A DNA stretch of 64,000 nucleotides from Sinonovacula constricta (lineage: Eukaryota; Mollusca; Bivalvia; Cardiida; Solecurtidae). The DNA is taken from the NCBI GenBank assembly GCA_007844125.1, contig CM017571.1, forward strand, positions 29,749,850 through 29,813,849, written 5' to 3'. How positions within the stretch are numbered: position 1 is the stretch's first letter; each line of letters opens with the position of its first letter. The position numbers and the translations under genes are program-made. Below the pieces are notes generated by a model. It was not told where the DNA came from and ran no database searches. It saw nothing but the letters and a program-made list of their open reading frames with translations. Positions 1 through 11,774 of this stretch are shown here, piece after piece.

Positions 1-812
1 AGAATGCAAATCTCATAAATTTATTCTCCCCAGCTCCTGTCGTTGTGATTACGCCTTATCTGACATTGATCCCTTTGCACTTGTTTCCATATTGAATGGA
101 AGTCAATGGATAGAAACATGCATTTGAAAATGCAGATAAGAAGTGGTTAGCTGTTGTCTAAAGACGTGCAGGTTTAGTGCAACTAAACTAAAACAAGCCT
201 ATTCAAAAGATGTGGATACGGGTTTAGCTCAATGCTAAAATATACCTTTCTCTTAAAGGTGGTATTCGACAATTGCCTGTACCTAATACATGTAACATCT
301 TAGCGTTTTTCTGAGGAATTTGTGCATAATTGATGCATAAAACTTATACGTTAATTTAAGTTAATGCTTTTTATTACTTTGCATCAATGAGGTATGTCGC
401 TTTAAATGTCCATTACTTCCCAATCTATAAATAACCACAATGGGGATTCTCTGTTAAAAATAGACATTGACGTCAGGGCCGATTACCCGCAAGACTGATT
501 CATTTAGAGCAATTTATTACACGATTTGTCTTTGAATTGGTGTGGTGTTCAAAATCTTCTCTTTTTTTTAACTAAAATGTGATTTTTTGTTGAAATTATG
601 CCCCATTTGTTGAGTCCGAAACAGTAGTTCTCCAATAGACTCCAATAGGTCCGTCTTAACGTCGCGTAAATGCGTCGTAATTTGAAAAGTATAAAAAATA
701 TGTATGTAAGAACATGGATAAATTACATAAAATATTTTATGCATTTAACCTTGTGATCTATTGTGATCTAGCGTGTCCATCATTCATCAATAATAACAAA
801 GATGCGATGACT
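1..812. other. non-coding flank with a partial MITE
   Basis: No open frame or exon with credible splice sites is visible on either strand. The only recognisable content is the inverted-repeat element fragment starting near 254, described separately. The rest is AT-rich single-copy-looking sequence. Confidence 0.5.
254..520 (-). repeat. partial copy of the ~470-bp MITE family
   Basis: The fragment opens with the terminal motif AAAGGTGGTAT followed by a stretch matching the reverse complement of the element end at 15420. It shares further blocks with 42931-43399, for example an AAAAATAGACAT..GACGTCA block near 456-475. It stops without an opposite end, so it is truncated or eroded. Confidence 0.5.
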
Positions 813-1037
813 TTAAAGGTCGTATCCGAAGTTTGGACTAAAATATCTTTCCTAAAATAACCAAGTCATTGGTACCTGAAACGATCTTGCAAAATGCTGC
901 TAAGCGATGTTCAGATCAGTGTGAACAATGAAACATAAATCCACATTCCTCATAGCAAACGGGTATTACCTATGCGAGCCACGCTGCAAGTATAGACCGA
1001 TTTCATAACCTTTGATCTCTTGACAACGGAAGTCGAG
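813..1037 (+). repeat. left part of a MITE copy interrupted by the ISL2EU-like element
   Basis: The sequence starts with AAAGGTCGTATCCGAAGTTTGG and follows the copy at 14947-15420 through blocks such as GTGTGAACA.TGAA.CATAAAT and GAGCCACGCTGCA. Similarity fades at about 1020, close to the transposon terminal repeat. The matching right part, in the same orientation, resumes near 7331, which is what insertion of the larger element would produce. Confidence 0.55.
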
Positions 1038-1067
1038 TTTCGCGCATGCCCATTCAACGTAGGGCAA
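1038..1067 (+). repeat. left terminal inverted repeat
   Basis: The 30 bases contain CGCGCATGC and AACGTAGGGCAA, and match the reverse complement of 7261-7290 with three mismatches. The plus-strand gene starts about 55 bases inside it. Confidence 0.7.
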
Positions 1068-1120
1068 AAAGAAAATCTGACTCTGTAAGATTACGTCGCT
1101 TTACTTAAATTGTTGGTAAA

Positions 1121-3715
1121 ATGAGTTCGTATCTCTCAACGTTATCGACAGATACTCGATCAAGGTATATTGATAAACTGGTGTGTCTTGGTTTCAACAC
1201 AGAAGATGATCCTTATATTCTGTTTGAGCGTTCAAAAGCAAGTGCAAAGTACATCGAAACAAGTGAGTGGAGAGACGATGTTAGTGTTTGGCCATGTGTT
1301 GAGTTTGAATCCATTTATACATACCTCATTAAAACACCAGGACCATTTACCATGGACAACATGAACGCATATAAGTCGCTAGATGCGTACAATTTTTTTT
1401 ATAAGTGGGTGGGTCCAAACGTGCTACTTCAAGAAAAGTGACACTGGATTTTCAATAATTGCTGGAAAAGTGAACCGATCTCAAGCGGTAACAGACACTC
1501 CACATCAAGCCTGGGCTGGAATCCACCAAAAAGATGGAACCGTACAGTGTGGCCATTGTACATGCATGGCTGGGTATGATAGTTCAATTTATAATAGTGT
1601 CTTATTAACCTATTTTTTTTAAAATATAAATCAATTAACTTTATTTCACTCATTAGTCTTTCTTTTCAAAAACTAGTCCCTCTCTCTTCTCACCTTATTA
1701 TATACGGGCCGCAATAGCTCAATTGGTAGAGCGTCGGCTTGTGGATTGGGAGGTCGCGGGTTCAAACCCCGGCTGGGTCAAACCAAAGACTTTAAAGTTG
1801 GTAGTAGTGGCTTCCCTCCTAACGCTCGGGGCTACGGGTACAACATTACGCCTGACTCATCGGTGTCAGTATAATGGACTGGCCGGGTTTAGTCCTTGGG
1901 CACCTCATAAGTGCTCCTGTGCTATAATGATAGAAATGTCGCTGCATAGTATCGGCAAAAATGCCGGCAAATCCATTCTCACCTTATAATGCATTGATGT
2001 TTCAGTCTATTTGACTTTTTTTCAAAAAAAATATTAAAGTAAGACAGTTGCATTTGTTTTATTTTCTTTCAGAAAAATATTTACTGATTGTTTAAGTAAA
2101 TCATGCAAATTTGCTTGACTCACAGGTTTTTAATTATTGATTGAACCGGTTACTTCCAATTCACACGTTTGTTTACTACAGATCATTCTTAAACATGTTA
2201 CTTTGTATTGGGGTACAAGTCAATCCATCATTGAGTGTATGTATTATATTTTTTGTAGGTGTATTGTCTTATTAATGGAACCTTCATTTGTTGCCAGGCT
2301 TGGAGAGGTTTGTTCACATGTTGCGGCCCTGCTGTTCAAGGTAGAGTGCAACACAAGACTAGGACACGATCAGCAGTCCTGTACATCATTGCCATGCCAG
2401 TGGAACCAGACATTCATGAAAAAGGTATGACGTGTTCTTTGAGTTCTAACAAATCACATTATAAAATTATAGTCCTAAACACCATCATGAGCAATTAATG
2501 ATACAACATTTAGAAAATTCATTACAGTCTGACCTTTTTGATGTTCACAATAATGCAAACTAGGACAAAGATCTATAAAAGTAAGAAGATAACACTTTAT
2601 GATGATTAAGAAAAACATAATTGCAAAGAATGCTTATGTTAATTCCACAAAGCCAAATGATTCATTTCTTGAGCCCATCTGAAAGAAACACATGTAACAC
2701 ATTGTTTATGCTCTCTATTATTTTTTGTAATTTTTTGTGAGGTTGGTTTATTTGACATCTACTTAACTTCAAACATATAATTGTGTGTTTTTTTTAGATT
2801 GAGCCAGCATTGGTTGCTGAGATCAACTTCAGCAAGCCGAAAAGATTAAAAACGAATCGTGAACCCTTGTATGCTCCCCGTGCTCAAGAAGCTGATAACA
2901 TTATGGACCCATCTGCTTTGTTGAATGATTTAAAGGACTGTGCTCCAAATGCTGTGATATTTACCATAGTAAATCCTAAAAAGTCGGAAGTTGTTGGCAC
3001 AAAATATCCGAAGGTATTGACACATTTTTAAAAGGAAGAAAATGCTGGCCTTGAGGTTACTGACTTAGCCAAACTGTGTGATGCTACTTTTTCATCAATA
3101 TCTGCCACACCAGACCAATGTAAAAACTTGGAACTGACAACAAGAAGCCAATCAAAGAGCGGCCTATGGCATAGGTATAGGCAAGGTCGAGTCACAGCAT
3201 CAAAAGTATTCAACATTCTGCATACCAAACAGGATAGCCCTGCAGACTCACTAGTTAATGAAATTGTGTATGGGAAAACATTTAAAAGTGCAGCTACAAG
3301 CTGGGGTTTGCAAAATGAGCCAATTGCAAGAGACAATTACATTAAAATTAATTCCTTGAAACACACAAACTTAAAATTTCAGGAATGTGGGTTTTTCCTG
3401 AGTAGTGAAATGCCATATTTTGGCGCCACACCTGATGGAATTGTAGAATGCGACTGCTGTGGTCGTGGTTGTGTGGAGGTAAAATGTCCATTCACATTTA
3501 AAGACATTATGCCATGCCATATAATGGACAAGCATTACTGCCTGAACCACCACTTCGGCAAAGAGTGTGACAATCAGTTGAAGTTTGACCATAGGTACTT
3601 TGTCCAGGTACAAGCACAGATGGCTGTGTGTGACTTATCGTACTGTGACTTTGTTGTATATACAACTGTTGGTGTACATATTGAAAGAATTTTTTTTTTA
3701 TTTGAATTACTTTAA
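1121..3715 (+). pseudogene. SWIM zinc finger / YqaJ-type nuclease of the transposon, broken
   Basis: This is the second gene of the ISL2EU-like element, probably a DNA-processing nuclease. Exon 1 (1121-1573) starts MSSYLSTL and carries the CxC half of a SWIM finger (HCTCMAG). Exon 2 (2298-2424) completes it with CSH (GEVCSHVAALLF). Exon 3 (about 2798-3715) has a basic region and then the YqaJ/lambda-exonuclease-like core: WxxxRxGRVTASK, NEPIARDNY, TPDGIV and VEVKCPF. These supply the E, D and ExK of a PD-(D/E)XK site. The splice phase is consistent (donor gtatga after 1573, acceptor ccag before 2298). Breaks: an extra T in the T8 run at 1393-1400 shifts the frame, and an in-frame TAA lies at 3029-3031. 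The C-terminus after the VHIERIFF block looks short. A SINE sits in intron 1. Confidence 0.75.
1706..1990 (+). mobile_element. tRNA-derived SINE, family A, inside the transposon's intron
   Basis: The head has an A-box-like TAGCTCAATTGGTAGAGC and a B-box GGTTCAAACCCC, typical of RNA polymerase III promoters derived from a tRNA. The body ends in the small hairpin CGGCAAAAATGCCGG. Close copies occur at 26252-26535 (+) and 35524-35803 (-). It lies in intron 1 of the YqaJ gene and so arrived after, or travelled with, that transposon. Confidence 0.85.
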
Positions 3716-5199
3716 TTCTATGAAACAGAATATTACAACATTCTTTTGCTAAAAAATTCTTCCTAAATTGTTCACACATTCTCGAAAGGCTCAGAACTGT
3801 ATTGCCAAAAAAAGTTAAATAATGCTGTGGTTATCTTTATAATGACATCCAGCTGAAACAATAGTCTAGAACCACATGTGCAACACTTGGCAAACTGGAA
3901 ATCTTGTCCACATTTAGCCCTTCATTTTAAACCCAAGCGTTGACAACTACAATAAAACTGACCCCTCTGTTAAACTTGAGGTGGCATGCAACAGTTTTTG
4001 TTTTCATAAATCCAAATATATGTTTACATGAAATATTGACTGCTTTTTCTATATGTCCTTCATGTATGTCAAGAGTAAAGCATAACAAAAAATCTGTCAT
4101 TAGAAACTAGATTTTCATATACTAGCCATGCTGCTCTGTTAGCTCTTTTTAAGTATAGAAAACTACATGACCTTTTACTTATATTATTGCAAGCTATGAC
4201 ATCATTTTCATTTTGGAAACAATCCCCATTATGCTTATTGTAGATGTAAAAATGAATGAACATTTCTTGTTATCTTTTCATGATTTGTATAGAAAAAGAA
4301 AACGTTTTTGTTTAGAGCAAAGAATTTATGCCAAAATTCAAGGTATTTAAAGGTATTGCTATATTGTTAATTACATACATTCAATATTGTCAAAATGTTG
4401 GAAACCACATTTAATACAAGCTTATTTTTAAGTTGACTCACCAGTTTGTGTTTATGTTTGCAGAAAATGTATTTTGTGATAACTTATGTATATAATATTA
4501 ATGATAAAAAAATGTTTAACTAGCTATTCTTTTGTGATTATTTAAGTCAAAACCCTTTCAAAATCTATGGTAGTAAATGCCACATCAATTATAAATTATC
4601 CTCTAGGATGTTATGATAGACATTGACTACATGATTATTAACAAGATTCACTAAAATTGACATTATGATATATAAAAAACACGTAACGAGTCATTCCATG
4701 GCAAAATAATTTTATTTACATAATGAGGTGAAATATATCAATAACAATTAACACCATACAACAAACACTGTACAGTAAAAATATATCCATAACAATAAAC
4801 ATCATACAACAAACACTATACAGTAAAAATATATATCTAATGTTTTAATTGGACTGCAGTTTTATTATGCAAATTCAGTACTAGGATACCTTAGACTGTT
4901 TGACAGTTGTCTTAAACCATTTGAATATCATCACAACTGCTGCATTTGTTTATATAAATAGATTGCAGACTGCTACAATATATCTACCATGCATAGTATT
5001 GTGATATGTCATATTATATTTTACAATGAATAAATATAATGCAAGTACCAATTTTAAAACAAAATGCTTAAAAGTAAAAAAGTTGATAACAAACAGCTTT
5101 TCCTCCATCTTGACCTGAATCTGGGACAGAGTGACCTCCATTTGGATTAAGCATTGTCAACAACTACAACAAAAACACAGTAACAATCAATCAAGTTAT
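3716..5199. other. non-coding spacer between the two convergent transposon genes
   Basis: The spacer is AT-rich with no coding signal. It holds an imperfect tandem duplication at about 4731-4836 with a unit of roughly 53 bases (core CATACAACAAACACT..ACAGTA). The two genes presumably end in this interval. Confidence 0.5.
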
Positions 5200-6552
5200 T
5201 TACAATATTGGTTGGTGCATGTTTATAATAACACTAACAACAGTGAGCACTTTCTTGCATGTATTGTGTCCTTTCACAAATGAAATCGGCATTGTTCCAC
5301 TTATAATTTTAAAGTCTTTCAAACGACCAATGACCCGTTCAACATGAATACGGGCCCTCGAAAGTTCGCGACCAGTTTCTACTTCTTCAGCAGATAGCTG
5401 TTTCTTTTCTTTTGTGTAAGCCGGTACAATTAGCTTAACATTCATTTGAGCAAACTCATCCTTCATTGTGAAGCCGCGATCTGCCATTACAATGTCTCCT
5501 GGCAAAAGTTTACTCATGATGCCACTCTGAAGGGTAATCTTCTGGCCCTGCCTCCCCAGCAATCAGACAAAAATGTTACAACACCAGAAGGACTTATTCC
5601 GACTAAGAGTTTGATTGTATTGCTCTTCTTGTAGTTTGAGTAGGTCTGAGCTCGTGCCCTAAGGGCTGATGGCCTTTCTATGAATATTTCAGTACAATCA
5701 ATGATGCACTTTACTCTGCGAAACTTTTCTGTCTGAAACACTTCTGGAAGTTGTAGCTCCTTGTCTAGTGGTGGCCACATGATAAGTCCACCAAGCACCC
5801 TGTACAGTGCATTTAACCACTGATGGAAGGCTTTGTTTATTAATCCTTTGCTGACGCCAAATCAGTTTGCTAGATCTATAAATCCAATATTGTGGCGAAG
5901 CTTTACCAATGTCATCAACAAATCATCTCTTCCATCTAGTTTTGACCTCTTTTGTTTCCTAATAATTTTGCTGCAGTAGTAAAATATTGTTTCAAAAGTC
6001 TTGTAGTTTGGCAGCCCTGTATAATATATTGTCTTTTGATCATTATTCTCAATCATTTGAAAACTAAAACAAAGTTTGACTTTCTCTTTTAACATTTCAT
6101 TTTCTTTTGTTAGCTTATCCACTTTTATTTTCATTTCATCCAATGCAGTGCTTAAACTCTCACTTTGTCTTTGGAGATTTTCTGCTAAATGCAGTAGTTT
6201 ACTTATGAGGTTCTCCTGTTATTTCAACTGTTTTGACTTGTCCTCATTCATTTTCATCAACAATTTTAAATCCTGATCTCTAATGTCTGTCTGAACACTT
6301 GAACTTACAAAAGTTATAGCATTACATAAGCTGGGTTGCTGTTCTGGAACTGTACTTTCCTTAACAGACATTAGACTTAACAAAGCATCTGCTGCAGCTG
6401 ACTTTGACTTCTTTTCATCTTGTCTTCTAATGCGATTCTGCCTGTCTCTCCTAGTCCGAATGGCTTCTGGGGTCTTGTGGTGAAGTGGTATGTGGCTAAA
6501 GATGGATGGGACAAAGTCTACATCTAGCTCATCTTGACTTGGTTTCCCTGTT

Positions 6553-6591
<39 letters not shown>

Positions 6592-7169
6592 TTGTGCTTG
6601 TAAGATGCTCGGGTTATAAAATAAAACGTGAGATGAACTGATGGCTTACAGTAACCAAAGTATGTACCATGTTTTAATTAGCAACTGAAAGCAGCATTTC
6701 AACACAGAACTGGGTGGCAAATAAAAACACATTCCAAATTTATTTGACATTGTAGATAAGTATATGTGATACAATTCATCATCATTATGGCCATAAACAT
6801 AACACCTTTGATTGTGTAAATGTGTGCCGACATCTTGTATTATGAACTAAGGAATCTGGCCAGTTCCTCATTGCAAGGATGGGTGGGGTAATTTTGTAGT
6901 AACACGTCGCATTAATTTAATACATGCACATTCTACTTTGCTAAATTACACTAACCGTTAACAAAATGAGCGCTGCATAATCTATCATGGTCCTTCGGAT
7001 CTAGAAGACCGTCCTTCCTAGTCGATTTGACTCCTGCCGCGGGCTGACGACCAACACGAACTATTCATCTGCTTCGCCGAACAGGCTCTTGGGGAAAGCG
7101 AAACATCTTCACGGCAGAACCTTTCACCAGCCGATTTGAACAGCCTGGGGCCCAACACGATGACACCAT
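5200..7169 (-). pseudogene. THAP-HTH-DDE transposase of the ISL2EU-like element, broken
   Basis: Exon 1 (7169-6956) encodes an N-terminal THAP-type C2CH finger: CWAPGC, then FRFPQEP, and CSAHFVNG. Exon 2 (from 6547) continues GKPSQDELDVDFVPSIF, as is usual just after a THAP domain. Next come a Lys/Glu-rich coiled-coil-like stretch, a helix-turn-helix (YYTGLPNYKTFETIF... LVKLRHNIGF) and a DDE_Tnp_4-like core with DCTEIFIERP, MADRGF and HVERVIGRLK supplying D, D and E. The junction phase fits (donor gttagt, acceptor aacag). Breaks: TGA at 7065-7067 at the place of the invariant THAP tryptophan, TAA near 6216-6218, TGA near 5859-5861 (CGA to TGA in a usual LA-x-RFGVS motif), and a one-base shift near 5553. 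Confidence 0.8.
6558..6589. repeat. (AT)n microsatellite beside a transposase splice acceptor
   Basis: About sixteen AT dinucleotides lie immediately upstream (on the minus strand) of the acceptor of transposase exon 2, replacing most of the pyrimidine tract. Confidence 0.9.
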
Positions 7170-7260
7170 AGTTGTATTTAATTGTTTTTCTAGTCAACTT
7201 TAATTGTCGGCAAATATCGATTTTCTGTCAGACGAGATAACAATCTTATAACAATAGCTT

Positions 7261-7290
7261 TTGCCCTACGTTAACTGCGCATGCGCGAAA
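7261..7290 (-). repeat. right terminal inverted repeat
   Basis: This is the reverse-complement partner of 1038-1067, with a core of TTGCCCTACGTT and GCATGCGCG. It lies about 90 bases outside the transposase start codon. Confidence 0.7.
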
Positions 7291-7330
7291 GTTACGCAAT
7301 ATCCGGTTATGCAACAGGGCAACCAATCGC

Positions 7331-8100
7331 GTCGTAAAAGGGTCTATAGTTATTTATAACTTGGAAAACCACGTGACAACTCATTTTTGCGATGACCTTA
7401 TATATCATCTTGGTAATTTTTAGCAGAGATCACTTCCGTAAACATCACACTATCCGTAGTTATAACCAAATTTTGACTAACGTGTTGCATTTTATTATGT
7501 TTCAAACAGAAGAAATGTATAAACACATCGATACTACATGACACGTGTTCGCAAACGGGATTTTCATTTATCTCCCTTGATGAACTTGTGCTGTTTTGCG
7601 GCAAACACAGGCAAATCCGGTAAAAGTCGGGTCAGAAAAAACAAACAAAAATATATTGCCTATATCTAAATGCCTTTATATATGTTAGATCTATAGAGTT
7701 GACTGCTAGCTGAAATATAATACAAAATTGTTTATTATCTAAATGATGTTAATATAAGTAAAGTTCTTTACTACCATTATTATAGTTATTATTTGCTTGT
7801 TCGTTGTTGCTAGACACGTGACAGATACTTATTTATTTGTTTTTATGTATTGAGACGCTGTACTGTTGTATAAGTCTAATAAGGATCTATTCTGTTCTTA
7901 TTTATATATTTGGACTGGTTTAACTTTTAGAGTGCTTTTATCGCGATTTGTACTGTCTAACAATGCAGGCAGTGTTCAAACCCGTCGTTACTTTTAATTT
8001 AGCATATTGTTTATGCAGAAATTATGCCATATTCCCCAAAGCAGTGGTAAGGTATTGCAACATGAATTTGATATAGGCAAACTATTGGATACCTTTAACT
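7331..8100 (+). repeat. right part of the interrupted MITE copy, itself expanded
   Basis: Blocks shared with 14947-15420 and 19150-19265 resume here: CCACGTGACAACT near 7368, TTAGCAGAGATCAC near 7420, CTGTCTAACAATGCAG near 7954, and CCAAAGCAGTGG..GGTATTG...TTTGATATAGGCAAACT near 8036-8083, ending with GATACCTTTAAC. About 0.45 kb between 7450 and 7920 does not match the other copies and looks like a further insertion. Confidence 0.5.
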
Positions 8101-10431
8101 GCAAACAGCCATTATAGGGACCCTTTAAATATGCACAATAACTGTTCCAAAATAAAGACATATTTTCCACATTTAATTTGTTTTCCTATATATCAGACTT
8201 GCCGACAGTCTTTCTGTGCTTTCAGCTGTTTGATACATTGTCGTATTGCTATGATGCAAAGTTATTTTCGCAGTCTGTGTCACATATCCTGCTCATACAG
8301 TAACCTTATCAAAATACAGGTCTATGATAATTGTTAAAGGGAACCCAGCGTAAACCTGCTGTCAACTTATCTCTGGTACTGTGTAAAACGACATTTTTAC
8401 AGTGTATAATCTAAATTCTTGTCCCAGATAATACACGTCGAAACATACCAGAAATCAACATCGCGCCTTCTAAGGATCGCCATAATAAAATGTCACGTGG
8501 CCTCTCTGACGTCAGAAATATCGGGCATTTCGGTTTACCACTTCGGTTCCAAGTGCAGCAGTTGCAGCAGTTGAAAAGTGAACAAAAAAGAATAAAAAAC
8601 AAAAATAACAACAACAATAAAGACGAAAGATACAATTAGGTTTGAGTTATTTGTCATATCTAGCAGTAGGTGTTAATGGATGTTGCATGGTTTTATTATG
8701 TATATGACTGTTTAAAAAGGCTACACTGGCTTTATGAAATACATCGTGTGCTACATTAAGATTTGCTATCAGTTAAAATGTTTGCCAAAAGTTTGTCAAA
8801 CCTAGATCATGTACTTTAGAAATTTGACACATTTTGGTGTTTCAATGCAATGCTATATTCGGTTTAATTGTGACATTTAAGTATCTTTTGTTTTAAAACT
8901 CATCAAGGTGTTGATCGGTTTCTCTTGTTGTGTGCTTTAAAAATACATGTATATAGTTTTTTGCTGAAATAAATAAATAATTATGATATTTAGCATATTG
9001 TCGTAGCTAGTAGTCCCAAAATTAATACCAACATGGCTTAGTTAAGTTTTCTGAGAGGAACCATCTTGAATATATTTATTCAAAATATTGCAGTCAAAGA
9101 CTTCAGCACTTTGTAGACGTTAGTTTCATTCGAGCATAATTTGAGCATATTTTATTTGTTTTTGTTAAATATTTATTTTGTTTAATTCAAGGAATAAGTG
9201 ATATGTTAATTCATATAAATATTTAAAAAAGGGGAAATATGTATTTAACAAATTATTTAATATATATTTTTGCTGGTATTAGAGTGAATATTATGTTTAA
9301 CTTTAGGGTTGAAGTTTTAAACAAATAAGATGACTTTTAGTTGTTAGGCAAATATATCATTCTGATATTTGTTATTGTGTGCTTATAAATGGTAACCCCG
9401 TGATTTTATACGTAAGAGTATAATTTTTGCAACGTCTCTATATTTACATTCTTAATGAAGAAATATTCGGGGATTTATTGGATTTGTATGCTTTAACTAT
9501 TTTGCTCAATTGTTTATTAATTAAATATTTAGTTATACTAACGTATCGTTGGTCGTTATTTAGCATTCCTTACTATAAATTAAGCTTGAGTCCAACCAAA
9601 ATACAACATCACCCTGGTTGCCGTAACAATATTGCGTCATCTTGTCGTCAACCTCTTTGAATAAAGAATCAATCGGACATGAGGCCATTTATAATGCAGC
9701 AAGATTCAATATTCTTTTAAAACACACTTACCCATTTTCGAAAGTCTATTAACTTATAGAATACTATATAAAACATTATATCGTATTTTAATATGTTAAT
9801 TTCTCCTAAGTATCTTCTTTCTAAGAATCCCGTTTGATCTTCATTTATAATCGAAGTCAAACCATACTTTAGTCAACTTGCAATTGAACCAGAGCCAATT
9901 TTATAACTAACTTTTAAAAAGTGAATATTTACGTGTTTTAGGGTAGGTAGACATATTGTGCAGGAAAAAAGATCTTCTTGAGATTCTTTCTGACATTCAT
10001 TCAGTTTTGGGGATATTGACGGGCTCGCTTACTATTTCTTTTCCTGATCTCGTTTAATAAATATTTGTATTAAATGAAAACTCGTGTCAGATTCTCTTTT
10101 AATTATATGTTACATTTCGTCAACACATATGAGACAAGACTATTAAAAGGTTGCACATTTTAACAATAAATAACATTTACTTATGTTGTAAATGTATGTT
10201 AAAATGGCAGGTTTTGATTCAGGTAGACCAAAACCTTTCAAGATTTTCTTTTTCCAACCTCCGAAAAGGGAAAGTAACTTCGCATTTCCCGAGGAGTTGT
10301 CTGAAAGACAGTGTATATTATATAATACATCCCATCTAAGCGATGCATCTAGCCCGTTAGCACCAGATTCTGGAATGTTCTGCTTTATGCCAACAAATGG
10401 CTCGAGCATGTCCTAAAATTGCTCCTTGATT
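8101..10431. other. no gene seen
   Basis: Only short frames without splice support or domain similarity are present. The sequence is AT-rich apart from a CpG-containing patch near 8440-8580, listed separately. Confidence 0.5.
8490..8580. promoter_or_regulatory. possible promoter patch with E-box and CRE
   Basis: A CACGTG E-box at about 8495 and a full CRE palindrome TGACGTCA at 8507-8514 lie in a locally GC-richer stretch next to a GCAGCAGTTGCAGCAG segment. No downstream coding exon was found, so this could serve a non-coding transcript or be chance. Confidence 0.25.
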
Positions 10432-10548
10432 TGAGAGAGAGAGAGACAGAGACAGAGAGATAGAGACAGAGAGAGTCAGACAGACAGACTGACAGACAGA
10501 CTGACTGACAGAAGAGAGAGAGAGACACAGAGAGACACAGAGAGACAG
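10432..10548. repeat. GA/GACA-rich microsatellite
   Basis: An interrupted purine-rich run of GA and CAGA/GACA units about 117 bases long. Confidence 0.9.
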
Positions 10549-10629
10549 AGTAGCATAAAAACTAGCCGCGAGAAGTCAATGTCACGCAAGGTCAATCATT
10601 CGTGCTTCCGACATTTAGCTTTTATCATA

Positions 10630-10720
10630 TCTTATGATCATGGTGAGCTGTTGTGATCGCCCACTGTAAGGCGTCCGGCGTCCGTCAACATTCTGTATTT
10701 GTACCAATCCTGAAGGTTTA
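10630..10720. repeat. fragment of a dispersed repeat (GAGCTGTTGTGATCGC type)
   Basis: The segment contains TGGTGAGCTGTTGTGATCGC followed by GGCGTCCGGCGTCCGTC. From memory this pairing recurs across bivalve genomes as part of an interspersed repeat. Only one copy is in this window, so its borders cannot be set. Confidence 0.35.
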
Positions 10721-11774
10721 ACCTTAATCAGAAAAACAACAACACGATCAACTGTTTTTAAAATTCTTTTTGTTAATATGTATGTCATCAGATTTTGTTC
10801 GCAAAATTTGGTCCGGAAAATAACTGCAAATTAACCTGAGCATTGAATGGGTTCAAATATTAATTGCTAAATACGTTGCTTTGAGTTTCAAAAAGATAGG
10901 CATGTGCAAGAAGTACTTTACAAAACAAACAAACAACAACAACAACAAAAACGTGTTTAATTCTGTTGGAGATTATGTTTCAAGCACTTGCAACAGTTCG
11001 GGTTTTTATTTCAGTACATGCCCTGAAAATAAATATTTAGGTCTATTTTTAAAAATAAACTAGCCGGTGTCGCTTATATAAACAAAAACAAAACAACTAA
11101 CAGATATCTCTATAATTGTCTGCGCACATCTGTATATAGCTGTACGTAGTTTCAACGTCAATCTAGAACGATCCTACGTAGGCCTGTCACTGACCACGTC
11201 TCAAACGTCACCTTTGACCCATGAAACTGCATCACATTTCATGGGTGACGATTAACGAGACTGTCAAGCCAAGCCGAGCAGAGACAAAGTCTCCGTAATA
11301 AATCTCATGTGTGGATGGTTTAATGACTTGGGTCATCTCGAGTCCATTCAGTTTGTGGAAGTGTTCTTTTCACACACAAATCTTCCAAGCTTTTTTTCAG
11401 TTAGATCCTGTATAATTATTAGAACTTACTACAATTATGAAATTATGTTTTAAATTAATATTTCAATCATATTAAGCTATTATCACTAAGAATCGAACGT
11501 CCTATTAACAATATGCTATCAGTCAAAAAAATTAGTACATATTAACAACAATTAAGCTAATGCAAAAGATTGTCACAAGACTACATTATAACATGCCAAA
11601 GCTAAAGAAAGAATGACCTTGAAGATGATTGTATCTATCAACATATGAACTAGCATTTAAAGAACACATATACAAGAGATAAGTTATTTAAATGCTCCTT
11701 CAATTTAACAGCAGTATATACACATTGCTTGAGATCCTAGCATACAATCAACTGCAATAAGAAGTGAAATTAAT

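Larger units (their letters stand above)
1038..7290. mobile_element. degenerate two-gene DNA transposon, ISL2EU/IS4EU-like
   Basis: Two convergent genes lie between inverted ends. The plus-strand gene (1121-3715) has a SWIM finger and a YqaJ-type nuclease domain; the minus-strand gene (7169-5200) has THAP, helix-turn-helix and DDE domains. The pairing of a THAP/DDE transposase with a YqaJ protein is, from memory, the hallmark of the eukaryotic ISL2EU (IS4EU) group. The ends 1038-1067 and 7261-7290 match as inverted repeats at 27 of 30 positions and share the core CGCGCATGC and AACGTAGGGCAA. Both genes are disrupted, so the copy cannot be autonomous as read. The true outer ends may lie some tens of bases further out, and no target duplication was identified. 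Confidence 0.8.

Noticed and set aside
1710..1785. Possible tRNA gene
   Set aside because: The A and B boxes belong to a SINE head: the same tRNA-like segment is followed by the same body at 26252 and 35803, and the clover-leaf pairing is imperfect. The same applies to the heads at 27300-27385 and 46990-47055.
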